DNA of 64,000 nucleotides from assembly GCA_902500825.1 (NCBI GenBank), contig CABVRX010000006.1, forward strand, positions 1 to 64,000, given 5' to 3'. Source of the stretch: an uncultured Nitrospira sp. (GTDB taxonomy: Bacteria; Nitrospirota; Nitrospiria; Nitrospirales; Nitrospiraceae). Each line of letters starts with the position of its first letter. The first letter of the stretch is position 1. Positions 29,223 to 38,468 of this stretch are shown here, piece by piece. The translations under genes were made by a program, and so were the position numbers. The notes beneath the pieces were generated by a model. The model was not told the origin of the DNA, did not search any database, and was given only the letters and a program-made list of their open reading frames with translations.

Positions 29223-30125
29223 ATGGCTCTTCCCAACTCGCTCAACGTCCCTATCCTTCGGAACATCTTTCATCCAACCGATTTCACCCCGGCGAGCGAA
29301 GCCGCGTTCGCTCATGCCTTGAGGGTTGCCTTGATGGCTCAAGCCAACCTGACCATCCTGCATGTCTCCTCCGATCGGGATACGGAGTGGATAGAGTTTC
29401 CCGGCGTACGTGCAGCGCTGGAGCGATGGGGCCTGCTGCCCATGAACAGTCGGCGATCCGATGTCGCTGAATTGGGTATCCATGTCAAGAAGGTCCAGGC
29501 GGTCCATCCGGATCCCGTTGAATCAGTTACGTCCTACTTAGCCGAACACGCGACAGATCTGATTGTGCTCGCTACTGATCAAAGCAATGGGGGCCTTCCA
29601 TGGCTCAGCAAGTCCGTAGCGGTGCCCGTTGCGCTGGAGTCACGGCAGATGACCCTCTTCATCCCGAAAGGGGCAGCCGGATTCGTGTCTTCGCATGATG
29701 GTTCCATCTCGTTGACGAACATCTTGCTTCCCGTCGCCTCCACGCCGCCGGGCCAGGCGGCACTCCAAGCCGCGGTGCGGATGGCATACCGGCTCAATCG
29801 CCCGGTCGGCGTCTTTACGGTTCTACATGTCGGCGGGGAAGAAGACCTGCCCGACCTCCACTACTCCGATATGCCGGGCTGGCAGTGGGATACAGTCATC
29901 AAGCAAGGAGATGTGGTGGACGTGATCTGCGGGACCGCGGAGGAAATCAAAGCGGATCTCATCGTGATGACGACCGAAGGACGCCATGGTTTTCTCGATG
30001 CGCTGCGCGGAAGCCATAGCGAGCAGGTGCTTCACAAGGCCCCCTGCCCGCTGCTGGTGATTCCAGCAGACGGATTTATGGCTTCGGTGCTGGAGGTGGA
30101 ATCAAAAAGCCGGCCGGCATCTTAA
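29223..30125 (+). CDS. tandem universal stress protein
   Basis: From the ATG at 29223 (AAGGAGA upstream) the 300-residue product holds two UspA-like Rossmann domains. Domain 1 starts NIFHPTDFTPASEAAFAHAL. Domain 2 starts NILLPVASTPPGQAALQAAV and ends GRHGFLDALRGSHSEQVLHKAPCPLLVIP; its G-2x-G-9x-S nucleotide-binding motif is only partly visible. An upstream in-frame GTG at 29169 is less likely. Role presumably stress survival; no regulatory partner nearby. Confidence 0.88.
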   Translation: MALPNSLNVPILRNIFHPTDFTPASEAAFAHALRVALMAQANLTILHVSSDRDTEWIEFPGVRAALERWGLLPMNSRRSDVAELGIHVKKVQAVHPDPVESVTSYLAEHATDLIVLATDQSNGGLPWLSKSVAVPVALESRQMTLFIPKGAAGFVSSHDGSISLTNILLPVASTPPGQAALQAAVRMAYRLNRPVGVFTVLHVGGEEDLPDLHYSDMPGWQWDTVIKQGDVVDVICGTAEEIKADLIVMTTEGRHGFLDALRGSHSEQVLHKAPCPLLVIPADGFMASVLEVESKSRPAS

Positions 30126-30168
30126 AGACGCGCCGCACATGAGCACCCGACACAAATGTCGGCGGAAA

Positions 30169-30774
30169 CTACTCCACAATCGTCACCGTCATTTCCACAC
30201 GCTCTTTAGGATTGTCCCGCTCATCGCGTGTCAGGTTGACGATCTTGTCGGCCACGCCGATTCCCTTCGTCACTTCACCAAACACGGAGTATTTGTGGTC
30301 CAGATATCGTGAGTCCTCGACCACGATGAAAAACTGGGAGCCGGCCGTATCAGGATCAGCCGCTCTGGCCATAGACACAATGCCACGTTTGTGTGGGATG
30401 TCGCTGAATTCCGCCTTGACGGTATGGCCGGGGCCGCCTTGCCCATAGGTCTCCTTTTTGAGCGTATCCTTCGTATTGGGATCTCCGCCTTGAATCATGA
30501 AACCTGGAATAACGCGATGAAAAATCGTCCCATTGTAGAATCCAGACTTCGCCAGCTTGATAAAATTCTCCACATGTTTTGGCGCAACATCGGGATACAA
30601 CTTGATTTCGATATCGCCGAATTTCGTTTTAATGATCCCTCGCGGCCCTTTCGGTGTGTCAGTCTTTGAACTCGGTGTCTTATCAGCCGCTACAACCGAC
30701 TCAAGACCTGATACTGACAGAGCAATTCCTACCAACACCCCCATAAGAACTCGCCATCCTGTGCGCTTCAGCAT
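30169..30774 (-). CDS. secreted cyclophilin-type peptidyl-prolyl isomerase
   Basis: From the ATG at 30774 (GGGAGG upstream) 201 residues. A signal peptide (MLKRTGWRVLMGVLVGIALS, cleavage near VVAA) and a Ser/Lys/Pro linker precede the cyclophilin domain. Catalytic-core blocks are present: FHRVIPGFMIQGGDP, GPGHTVKAEF, SMARA and GSQFFIVVEDS. It probably helps fold exported proteins in the periplasm. The 51-codon upstream extension of the frame is rejected because the signal peptide would be internal. Confidence 0.93.
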   Translation of the reverse strand: MLKRTGWRVLMGVLVGIALSVSGLESVVAADKTPSSKTDTPKGPRGIIKTKFGDIEIKLYPDVAPKHVENFIKLAKSGFYNGTIFHRVIPGFMIQGGDPNTKDTLKKETYGQGGPGHTVKAEFSDIPHKRGIVSMARAADPDTAGSQFFIVVEDSRYLDHKYSVFGEVTKGIGVADKIVNLTRDERDNPKERVEMTVTIVE

Positions 30775-30835
30775 CACCAGACCTCCCCTACGTTTCAAGT
30801 GACAGTCATCTGTCATCCTAGCACGGAATCGCGCG

Positions 30836-31546
30836 TCAACGCTCAACGTGCTCCAGTGCTCGTTGTGCCGCCTCCTGTTCCGCCTCCTTCTTGCTGTGTC
30901 CTCGGCCGATCCCAAGCACTTCATCATTCACGTGCACTTCCACCTCAAAGAACCTGTGGTGATCCGGCCCGGTTTCGCTGACAACCACATATCGAGGTAA
31001 CAGTTCATGCCGCTTTTGGCACCATTCCTGGAAACGCGTTTTGTAATCATCGCTCCCAGGTTTTTCCTGCCGGACGTCGATCCGGCGCAGTTCATCTGTC
31101 AGCGCCTCAATGGTGAAGCTTCGACTCGCATCCAAACCTCCATCAAGATAGACGGCCGCAATGACGGCCTCAAATGCATCAGCCAACAGTGACGCTTTGT
31201 CCCGCCCATTCGAGAGTTCTTCGCCACGGCCAAGTTTCAATCGGGCGCCGAGATCCATCCGTCTGGCGGCATTGGCCAATGGCGCTTCGCTCACGAGTCT
31301 GGCCTTGAGTTTTGAGAGGGCTCCCTCGCTCAACTCAGGATACCGCCTCGCAAGATAATCGCTCATGATGAGCGACAACACGGCATCCCCTAGGAACTCG
31401 AGTCTCTCATTGTGTTTTCGACCGGATTCTCGTCGTTCGTTCACATACGATCTGTGTGTCAACGCCTCAGTCAAGAAGCTCGGATCCGTGAATCGATAGT
31501 TCGATATGGCAGGAGAAAAATCGGCTGAAGGAGCCGGCGTCATCAT
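30836..31546 (-). CDS. rnc: ribonuclease III
   Basis: Double-stranded-RNA endonuclease for rRNA and mRNA processing. The signature NERLEFLGDAVLSL lies near residue 50, the second metal-binding region DAFEAVIAAVYLDGG follows, and a dsRNA-binding domain occupies the last 70 residues (DYKTRFQEWCQ, GHSKKEAEQEAAQ). 236 residues from the ATG at 31546, or one fewer from the adjacent ATG; the ribosome site is weak. The region just upstream contains a 120-bp repeat element separating it from fabF, with which it is usually linked. Confidence 0.95.
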   Translation of the reverse strand: MMTPAPSADFSPAISNYRFTDPSFLTEALTHRSYVNERRESGRKHNERLEFLGDAVLSLIMSDYLARRYPELSEGALSKLKARLVSEAPLANAARRMDLGARLKLGRGEELSNGRDKASLLADAFEAVIAAVYLDGGLDASRSFTIEALTDELRRIDVRQEKPGSDDYKTRFQEWCQKRHELLPRYVVVSETGPDHHRFFEVEVHVNDEVLGIGRGHSKKEAEQEAAQRALEHVER

Positions 31547-31635
31547 GGCACGCACTAGCAGGCTGTGAAGAAACTTGGTTGATGCCAACGATATGGCAAG
31601 AATGTTCCGATCGATGCCAACGCCAGAATGCCTCC

Positions 31636-31755
31636 AGGATGCTCAAAAAGGCCGTCCAGCAAGGCCGCAGCGAGCGAAGAGGCGAGGCGAACGCTTCGGT
31701 ACGTTGAGCCTCTGAGCGAGGCGAGAACGCCGTTGGCGGACTTTTTCAGCATCCT
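31636..31755. repeat. 120-bp inverted-repeat element (MITE-like)
   Basis: Left end AGGATGCTCAAAAAGGCCG and right end (read inverted) AGGATGCTGAAAAAGTCCG match over about 24 bp with few differences; the interior is GC-rich and carries CGTTGAGCCTCTGAGCG. CTAGCAGG/CCTGCTAG copies lie just outside (31555 and 31753-31760). A 40-bp relative is at 15234-15273. It ends one base from the fabF stop codon. It has no coding capacity, so movement would need a transposase supplied elsewhere. Confidence 0.8.
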
Positions 31756-31756
31756 G

Positions 31757-33019
31757 CTAGGCGTCCAGTCTCTTGAAGATCAAACAGGCATTGACTCCGC
31801 CGAATCCAAAGGAGTTCGACAATGCCGTTGTAACGGCGACAGGTCGCGCCGTATTGGGAACATAGTCCAAATCACAGGCCGGATCCGGATGATCCAGATT
31901 GATCGTGGGGGGAAGAATCCCATGAAACAGCGCCAGCAGACTGAAGACGGCTTCGATCCCACCCGCAGCTCCAAGCAGATGTCCTGTCATAGACTTGGTC
32001 GAGCTGACCGGGATGCGAAACGCCTGTTCCCCGAACACCCGTTTGATCGCTCGAGTCTCGATGGCATCGGCCATCGTCGACGTACCGTGCGCATTGATGT
32101 ACCCGATCTGATCGCGAGTGATTCCGGCATCCTTAAGGGCCAATTCCATGCAGCGAACGGCGCCCTCACCTTCCTCCGGCGGGGCCGTAATGTGGTAGGC
32201 ATCGCTGTTCATGCCGTATCCGATGATCTCGCCGTACATTCTGACCCCACGCCGAAGGGCATGTTCCAGTTCCTCGATCACCACAACCCCCGCGCCCTCG
32301 CCCAACACAAATCCGTCTCGGTCCTTGTCGAACGGACGGCTGGCCTTCGTCGGTTCGTCATTCCGGAACGACAATGCCTTGGCCGCCGCAAATCCCGCTA
32401 CACCCAGCGGAGTGACCGCCGCTTCGGCACCGCCGGCCACCATGACATCGGCCTCACCTCGTTGAATCAGGCGGTAGGCATCCCCAATGCAATGATTACC
32501 CGTGGCGCAAGCCGTTACCGCACAAGAATTGGGCCCCTTGGCTCCGATCCGAATCGCCACCTGCCCGGACGCCAAATTGATGATGGTCATGGGAATGAAA
32601 AACGGGGAGACCCGGCCCGGCCCTTTACCTTTGAGCACATCATGATAGTGCTCGATCGATCCGAGCCCACCGATCCCGGAGCCGATGTACACGCCCACCT
32701 TCGCCGCCTCTTCAGGCATTACTTTTAATCCGGCATCATCCACCGCCAACTGGGCGGCGCCCACGGCGTAGTGGATGAACGTATCCATCTTCTTGATCTC
32801 TTTCTTTTCGATGAACTGAGCAGGATCAAAATCTTTCACCTCACCCGCAATTTGGGCGTCATATCCCGTCGGATCGAATCTGGTGATTCGATCGATCCCG
32901 GACTCGCCGGCGCAGATCGCTTTCCAGGTCTTCTCAACACCCGTGCCCAACGGTGTCACCAGCCCGAGACCGGTGACCACGACGCGCCGCGCTGCGTGAT
33001 CAGGTATTCCTGCCGGCAT
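31757..33019 (-). CDS. fabF: 3-oxoacyl-[acyl-carrier-protein] synthase II
   Basis: Elongating condensing enzyme of type II fatty acid synthesis. 420 residues starting RRVVVTGLGLVTPLG after a short leader. Catalytic Cys is in TACATGNHCIGDA, the two histidines in NAHGTST and TGHLLGAAGG. It follows acpP by 2 bp, so the two are translated together. Its stop codon abuts the 120-bp repeat. Confidence 0.97.
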   Translation of the reverse strand: MPAGIPDHAARRVVVTGLGLVTPLGTGVEKTWKAICAGESGIDRITRFDPTGYDAQIAGEVKDFDPAQFIEKKEIKKMDTFIHYAVGAAQLAVDDAGLKVMPEEAAKVGVYIGSGIGGLGSIEHYHDVLKGKGPGRVSPFFIPMTIINLASGQVAIRIGAKGPNSCAVTACATGNHCIGDAYRLIQRGEADVMVAGGAEAAVTPLGVAGFAAAKALSFRNDEPTKASRPFDKDRDGFVLGEGAGVVVIEELEHALRRGVRMYGEIIGYGMNSDAYHITAPPEEGEGAVRCMELALKDAGITRDQIGYINAHGTSTMADAIETRAIKRVFGEQAFRIPVSSTKSMTGHLLGAAGGIEAVFSLLALFHGILPPTINLDHPDPACDLDYVPNTARPVAVTTALSNSFGFGGVNACLIFKRLDA

Positions 33020-33021
33020 GC

Positions 33022-33255
33022 CTAGGATTTTTCCTTGATGTAGTCCAGCGCCTTCCCAACGGTCAGAATCTTTTCCGCGTCCTCATCGGGAATTTCGATC
33101 GAGAACTCTTCCTCCAGGGCCATGACAAGCTCGACGGTATCGAGCGAATCAGCCCCAAGATCTTCGACGAAAGAGGCCTCCGGCGTCACCTCATCCTCTT
33201 CCACACCGAGCTGCTCAGCAATAATCTTCTTGACTCGCTCTTCAACAGTTGCCAT
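33022..33255 (-). CDS. acpP: acyl carrier protein
   Basis: 77-residue acidic carrier of fatty acyl intermediates, starting [17 protein letters not shown]. The phosphopantetheine serine is in [12 protein letters not shown] (Ser near residue 37). AAGGAGGT precedes the ATG at 33255; a 24-codon longer frame is not supported. It sits between fabG and fabF as in many bacteria. Confidence 0.98.
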   Translation of the reverse strand: MATVEERVKKIIAEQLGVEEDEVTPEASFVEDLGADSLDTVELVMALEEEFSIEIPDEDAEKILTVGKALDYIKEKS

Positions 33256-33345
33256 TGCTATGACTACCTCCTTCCCCGGAATGACTCCCGCTGCACCGCC
33301 GCATGGGGATCTGTGACGGCCGTACATCCAAACGATTCGACGATC

Positions 33346-34089
33346 TTATACCATCAACATCCCGCCGTTCACGTGCAAGACGTGGCCGGTGATGTAGGCC
33401 GCATCCTCGGACACCAGAAACCGCACGGCCGCCGCAATATCCGCCGGCGTACCCAATCGCGCCAACGGGATCTGTTTCAGCAACGTTTCCTTCACATCAG
33501 CTGGTAGCCCATGGGTCATGGCCGTGTCGATGAAACCGGGCGCCACCGCATTCACCGTGACGTTACGGCTGGCATATTCCCGTCCAACGGTTTTTGTAAA
33601 CCCGATGACGGCGGCCTTCGAGGCCGAGTAATTGGCCTGCCCCGCGTTCCCGATCACCCCAACGATCGAGGCGATATTGACGATGCGACCATATCGTTGC
33701 TTGGTCATCGGCTGCAAGACGGCTTTCGTGCAGTTAAACGTACCATTGAGGTTGATCTGAAGCACCAGATTCCAATCCTCTTCTTTCATCCGTAACAACA
33801 AGCCGTCACGAGTAATCCCGGCATTATTGACAAGAATGTCCACTTTCCCCCAAGCCTTCAGGACTTGCTCGACCATCGCCTTGGTTTCAGTGGCATCGGC
33901 GACGTTGACTTTTATGTTCAGCGCCTTCCGCCCCAGCTTTTCGACGGAGGCAACCGTTTCCACAGAACGGCCTGGATCGAGATCGGCCACGGCAATGTCG
34001 GCCCCTGCTTGGGCCAGACATTCGGCAATGGCCCGGCCGATGCCTTGCGCCGCGCCGGTGACGATAGCTGTTTTTCCTTGTAATGGCAT
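33346..34089 (-). CDS. fabG: 3-oxoacyl-[acyl-carrier-protein] reductase
   Basis: NADPH-dependent reductase of the elongation cycle. 247 residues of the SDR family, with TGAAQGIGRAIAE near the N-terminus, NNAGITRDGLL, catalytic Ser in IVNIASIVG and YSASKAAV (Tyr/Lys). AAAGG precedes the ATG. 76 bp after fabD. Confidence 0.97.
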   Translation of the reverse strand: MPLQGKTAIVTGAAQGIGRAIAECLAQAGADIAVADLDPGRSVETVASVEKLGRKALNIKVNVADATETKAMVEQVLKAWGKVDILVNNAGITRDGLLLRMKEEDWNLVLQINLNGTFNCTKAVLQPMTKQRYGRIVNIASIVGVIGNAGQANYSASKAAVIGFTKTVGREYASRNVTVNAVAPGFIDTAMTHGLPADVKETLLKQIPLARLGTPADIAAAVRFLVSEDAAYITGHVLHVNGGMLMV

Positions 34090-34165
34090 TTCAGACCTTT
34101 CAGACGATACGTTACCAGGCCGACAGGGAATTCGTCATCTGGTTTTCCATGTGGGCAGTCAGGAC

Positions 34166-35101
34166 TTAACTGACCGCCTTGAGTGTCGCGTCCAACGACT
34201 TCGGATCGTTCACATTCAACAGTTTCGCCTCAGGTAAAATTCGTTTGATCAAGCCGGTCAGTACCGTACCAGGGCCGATTTCTATAAACGTCGTGACGCC
34301 CATCCTTCCCATTGTCTGTACGGTATCCTCCCACAGTACAGAAGAGGGCAGCTGACGCACCAACGACGCTTGGATCTCGTGCGCCCGGCTGATCGCTTTC
34401 GCCTCTGCATTGTTCACGAGAGGTGCGCTCAGGTCCGACCACCGAACCGTGGCTACATCTTTCGCCAACCGGTCGGCTGCTTGTTGCATTAACGGGGTAT
34501 GAACCGGCACGCTGACCGGCAATGGAATGGCCTTTTTACAGCCTTGTGCTTTGGCCAATTCAATCGCTCGCTCCACCGCCGCCTTTTCACCGGCAATCAC
34601 CACCTGGCCAGGCGAATTGAAGTTCGCTGCCGCGACAACCCCGACCGACGATGCCGTGCGGCACACATCCTTGACCGCCTCGGCGGTTAAACCCAACAGG
34701 GCAGCGACACGTCCGGCTCCCGGAGCCACGGCTTCGGACATGTAGCGCCCCCGTTTCTGAACCAGGCCAACGGCATCACGGAATAATACGCCTCCTGCCG
34801 CAACCAACGCCGAATACTCCCCTAAACTGTGCCCCGCCACCGCAACCGGCCTGATCCCGACCGGCTCAAACAGTTTCAACGCTGCCACACTGCTCACGAG
34901 CAGAGCCGGCTGGGTGAATTCCGTGAGATTAAGTCGTTCAGCCGGTCCAGCGAAGCACAAGTCGGCGACATCATAACCCAAGACCGTAGAGGCCTCATCA
35001 TAGACACGTTTCAATGAGGGATGCGCGTCATAAAGCGCTTTCCCCATCCCGACCGACTGAGAACCCTGTCCAGGAAAAACAAGCCCGATTCCAAGAGTCA
35101 T
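34166..35101 (-). CDS. fabD: malonyl-CoA:acyl carrier protein transacylase
   Basis: Loads malonyl groups onto ACP. 311 residues; FPGQGSQSVGMG near the start, the nucleophilic Ser in GHSLGEYSAL (near residue 92) and the catalytic His in PVSVPVHTPLM. It lies between fabH and fabG in the usual order, though the 125-bp gap to fabH is wide. Confidence 0.97.
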   Translation of the reverse strand: MTLGIGLVFPGQGSQSVGMGKALYDAHPSLKRVYDEASTVLGYDVADLCFAGPAERLNLTEFTQPALLVSSVAALKLFEPVGIRPVAVAGHSLGEYSALVAAGGVLFRDAVGLVQKRGRYMSEAVAPGAGRVAALLGLTAEAVKDVCRTASSVGVVAAANFNSPGQVVIAGEKAAVERAIELAKAQGCKKAIPLPVSVPVHTPLMQQAADRLAKDVATVRWSDLSAPLVNNAEAKAISRAHEIQASLVRQLPSSVLWEDTVQTMGRMGVTTFIEIGPGTVLTGLIKRILPEAKLLNVNDPKSLDATLKAVS

Positions 35102-35226
35102 GGGGCGTTAGATATCTTCGAAATCCCATGTAAAGTCAACGGGAAAAGTTTTCACGAGCCGCCGTCTTGCCACAATCATAGTAGAGGTTCCACATCGACC
35201 GCTCTGGATCACGACCCGGCCGTTCT

Positions 35227-36201
35227 TTACCATCTGATGACCGCAGAGGCCCAGGTCAACCCTGCCCCAAACGCTCCGAGCATTACCAATGAACCATCCT
35301 TGATCCGCCCTTCGCGAACCGCTTCATCCAGGGCGATCGGGATAGACGCGGCAGACGTGTTCCCGTAACGATCGAGGTTCAGGAGCACTTTTTCGATCGG
35401 AAGACCCAGCCGCTCCATCACCGCCTTCAGAATACGCACATTGGCTTGGTGCGGCACATACAGATCAAGATCTTCCACCCGAAGACCATTGGCCGAAAGG
35501 GTCGTACGAGCGATCTCCTCCAAGGTGCGTACTGCAACTTTGAACGTCTCGTTCCCTTTCATTTTGATGTACTGCAAACGTTCGGCGATGACCTTGTCGG
35601 ACGGTGGAGTACGCGAGCCTCCTCCCGGCACCATGATCAGCTCACAGAGTGCGCCATCGGAACGAAGGTGGGTTGAGAGAATCCCTCGTTCTCCATCACT
35701 TGCACCGACGACAACCGCGCCGGCTCCATCTCCAAACAGCACGCAAGTGTTCCGGTCGGTCCAATCGGTAATGGCGGACATCACCTCTGATCCGATCACC
35801 AGGACATAACGCATTCCGTTTTTGACATAGGCATCCGCCACCGAGAGTGCATAGACAAATCCACAGCAGGCGGCCGAAAGATCGCACGCCGCGGCGTTCG
35901 TCGCGCCAAGCTGATGCTGGACAAGGCAAGCCGTTGCAGGGAGAGGATAATCGCCAGTACAGGTCGCGACCAAAATCATATCGAGATCGGTTGCCGCCAG
36001 ACCGGCCGCCGCCAACGCCCGCTTCCCCGCCTGAACCGCCAAATCCGAACAGGCTTCACCGGTGGCTGCGATACGCCGCTCACAGATCCCTGTTCGTTCT
36101 CGAATCCATTCGTCGGAGGTGGCAACCATCCGTTCGAGATCCGCATTCGTCAGGGCCCTGGCAGGCGCATAGGAGCCGGTTCCGGCAATACAAGCCTTCA
36201 T
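35227..36201 (-). CDS. fabH: 3-oxoacyl-[acyl-carrier-protein] synthase III
   Basis: Initiating condensing enzyme using acetyl-CoA or a branched acyl-CoA with malonyl-ACP. 324 residues with the active Cys in DLSAACCGFVYAL, His in VPHQANVRI and Asn in YGNTSAASIPIAL. Its ATG overlaps the plsX stop (ATGA-type, 4 bp), so translation is coupled. Confidence 0.97.
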   Translation of the reverse strand: MKACIAGTGSYAPARALTNADLERMVATSDEWIRERTGICERRIAATGEACSDLAVQAGKRALAAAGLAATDLDMILVATCTGDYPLPATACLVQHQLGATNAAACDLSAACCGFVYALSVADAYVKNGMRYVLVIGSEVMSAITDWTDRNTCVLFGDGAGAVVVGASDGERGILSTHLRSDGALCELIMVPGGGSRTPPSDKVIAERLQYIKMKGNETFKVAVRTLEEIARTTLSANGLRVEDLDLYVPHQANVRILKAVMERLGLPIEKVLLNLDRYGNTSAASIPIALDEAVREGRIKDGSLVMLGAFGAGLTWASAVIRW

Positions 36202-37217
36202 GTTTCCATTTCCATCGGTCGGTGAGAGCGACTCTCTTCAATATCTCGTTGGATCAGCTCTCGCACTCTACCCTCAGCCATGCCCTTCGCTCGTCGGATC
36301 GCATTCTTGATGGCCTTGGCCGACGATCGGCCATGACAGATCATCGTGATCCCATTGACACCTAGCAACGGGGCACCGCCGAATTCGGCATAGTCGATTT
36401 TCCGCTTCAAATTCATGAGAGGCCCGGCAATCAAGGGATACGCGAGTCGGCCGAGAAAGTGGCCGGAGATTTCCTTCAGGAGTAGTCGCTTGATCATCTC
36501 GGCCACACCTTCGGAAATCTTCAATGCGACGTTGCCGATAAACCCATCGCAGACGACGATGTCGGCGATTCCGCTATACACATCGCGTCCCTCGACATTC
36601 CCCACGAAATTCATCGAACTGCCCTTGAGGAGCTTGAATGCCTCTTTGGTGACTTCGTTGCCCTTGCTGTCTTCCTCCCCGATGCTCAGTAGACCGACAC
36701 GAGGATTCGGTTTTCCGAGCAGATGTTTCCCATACTCATTGCCCATCAAGGCGAATTGTTCGAGATGCTTGGCGGTACAGTCGACGTTGGCCCCCACATC
36801 AAGCATGATGGCTTCGCCACTCAGCGTCGGTAGACTGGTGGCGATCGCCGGCCTCTCAACCCCCTTGATCAGTCCTAAGACAAAGAACGACGCCACCATG
36901 CTCGCCCCCGTGTTACCGGGGCTCACGACCGCATCGGCATGACCGTTCTTAACCAGCTCTGTTGCGACCCAAATCGACGAGTCTCGTTTCTTCCGAGCAA
37001 CCGCGGCAGGCGACTCATGCATTTCGACAACCTGGGAAGCATGCTGAATGGTGAGGCGGGAATCGTGACCAGACTGACGCTCACATTCCTGTTTCAGGGT
37101 GGTCTCGTCGCCGACGAGAATGACTTCGGCGTCGAACTCTTTCACAGCCTGAAGTGCGCCTTCCACGCAAGGTGCAGGGCCATGGTCACCCCCCACCGCG
37201 TCGAGCGCGATCTTCAT
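36198..37217 (-). CDS. plsX: phosphate acyltransferase PlsX
   Basis: Converts acyl-ACP to acyl-phosphate, the donor for glycerol-3-phosphate acylation in phospholipid synthesis. From the ATG at 37217 it starts MKIALDAVGGDHGP, the family start, and has 339 residues; a GTG at 37235 adds six residues. Other blocks: VSPGNTGASM, LDVGANVDC and GVAEMIKRLL. First lipid gene after rpmF. Confidence 0.96.
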   Translation of the reverse strand: MKIALDAVGGDHGPAPCVEGALQAVKEFDAEVILVGDETTLKQECERQSGHDSRLTIQHASQVVEMHESPAAVARKKRDSSIWVATELVKNGHADAVVSPGNTGASMVASFFVLGLIKGVERPAIATSLPTLSGEAIMLDVGANVDCTAKHLEQFALMGNEYGKHLLGKPNPRVGLLSIGEEDSKGNEVTKEAFKLLKGSSMNFVGNVEGRDVYSGIADIVVCDGFIGNVALKISEGVAEMIKRLLLKEISGHFLGRLAYPLIAGPLMNLKRKIDYAEFGGAPLLGVNGITMICHGRSSAKAIKNAIRRAKGMAEGRVRELIQRDIEESRSHRPMEMET

Positions 37218-37332
37218 GCGAGATGGTGTACTCACGGATGGCGCTTAAAGGACAGGCTGATCACGTGTCGCCCCCCGGCTCACGCTAGACGTGCTGGGAA
37301 ACTCGCGCAATGGACCGACTTATACAACCTGC

Positions 37333-37518
37333 TCACGCCTCTTCGACTTGAATGACTGCCTTACCCTTATAGGTACCACAGTTCAAACAGGTATAATGCG
37401 GCAGCTTCAGTTCATGGCACTGTGGGCACACAGCCATTCCCGGCGGGGTCATACGCAGCTTTTGGGTGCGACGCTTATCGCGTCTTGCCCGTGAATGTTT
37501 ATGTTTGGGATTGGGCAT
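37333..37518 (-). CDS. rpmF: 50S ribosomal protein L32
   Basis: 61 residues, starting MPNPKHKHSRARRDKRR, with a zinc-binding set CPQCHELK and CLNCGTY. AAGGAG precedes the ATG. Its position between the yceD homologue and plsX is the conserved one. Confidence 0.97.
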   Translation of the reverse strand: MPNPKHKHSRARRDKRRTQKLRMTPPGMAVCPQCHELKLPHYTCLNCGTYKGKAVIQVEEA

Positions 37519-37553
37519 GATGACTCCTTCTTCCGCTCGATTCGGACCACCGC

Positions 37554-38204
37554 TCAGCGCTCACCGGGGTCCCTCAGTTTTTCTTTCATAGTGCGCAACA
37601 CCTGAAACGGGCTTTCCGTCGGTTCTTCGCCACAACGGCAAGGGCTTTCATTCAAATCTTTTCCACAACGGATGCACAATCCGCGGCAGTCCTCGGAGCA
37701 TAACGGGTGCATGGGAGAAGCAAGAATCAATTGCTCCCGCAGCATCGAGGCCAGTTCCAAATGATCACCCGTAAAGTAGTAGAGATCGTCGTTCGGTTCT
37801 TCCGCTTCGCCTTCCGGAGGCGCTGCCGACTTCCTCTTCCGTGGATCGTCTCGCTTTGCGACCGCACCCGTCGCTTTGACTTCCCGCTCATAGGCCACGC
37901 GTAACGAAAACGCCAGTGGGTCGTCAAAATCCTTGAGGCACCGCACACATTGGCGAACCGCCGTCCCTTCCACAACCCCGGTCACATAGATGGTACGTTC
38001 AATCGCGCGAAGCTCCAGCCCGACCGATACGGTTCCACGAATGGACACATCCGCATCCGTCAGTCCTAGATCGTCGCCCGTGAGATCTCCCGACAAGGAA
38101 AGACCTTCGGCCGTGATGTCCGTGATTTTCGGTGTCAATACATCCATGGTCATTCTCGGCAGCGTGCCGCTGCCCCACCTCGGTGCATCGAAATCGCCGA
38201 TCAC
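37554..38204 (-). CDS. yceD: YceD/DUF177 family protein
   Basis: Member of the family always found next to rpmF and implicated in 23S rRNA/ribosome maturation in other organisms. The central CVRCLKDF motif and the C-terminal cysteines (CSEDCRGLCIRCGKDLN, CRCGEEP) are typical, and the latter probably bind zinc. The start is uncertain: the GTG at 38204 (GAGGAG 11 bp upstream, within rpsR's end) gives 216 residues; ATGs at 38153 or 38147 give about 198. Confidence 0.9.
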   Translation of the reverse strand: MIGDFDAPRWGSGTLPRMTMDVLTPKITDITAEGLSLSGDLTGDDLGLTDADVSIRGTVSVGLELRAIERTIYVTGVVEGTAVRQCVRCLKDFDDPLAFSLRVAYEREVKATGAVAKRDDPRKRKSAAPPEGEAEEPNDDLYYFTGDHLELASMLREQLILASPMHPLCSEDCRGLCIRCGKDLNESPCRCGEEPTESPFQVLRTMKEKLRDPGER

Positions 38205-38209
38205 GTTCG

Positions 38210-38458
38210 CTATCGCTCCTCGGCAAAGCTGATGATGGCGATATGCCGAGCCCGCTTGACGGCTACCGTCAGTTCACGCTGATGCCGCATGCAATTCCCG
38301 GAAATACGGCGCGGAACGATCCGTCCCCGCTCCGTCAAGAAGTTCCGAAGAAGCCCGGCGTCTTTAAAGTCGATCGGCACTTTTTCCAGACAGAATCTGC
38401 AGGGACGCCTTCGCTGGAATAACCGTCCCCCGCCACGTTCGTTGTCGCTTCGGTCCAT
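38210..38458 (-). CDS. rpsR: 30S ribosomal protein S18
   Basis: 82 residues with CRFCLEK and the conserved core [20 protein letters not shown], then [23 protein letters not shown] precedes the ATG. Third gene of the rpsF-ssb-rpsR operon; no rplI follows, which is unlike E. coli. Confidence 0.97.
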   Translation of the reverse strand: MDRSDNERGGGRLFQRRRPCRFCLEKVPIDFKDAGLLRNFLTERGRIVPRRISGNCMRHQRELTVAVKRARHIAIISFAEER

Positions 38459-38468
38459 TACTGCCTCC

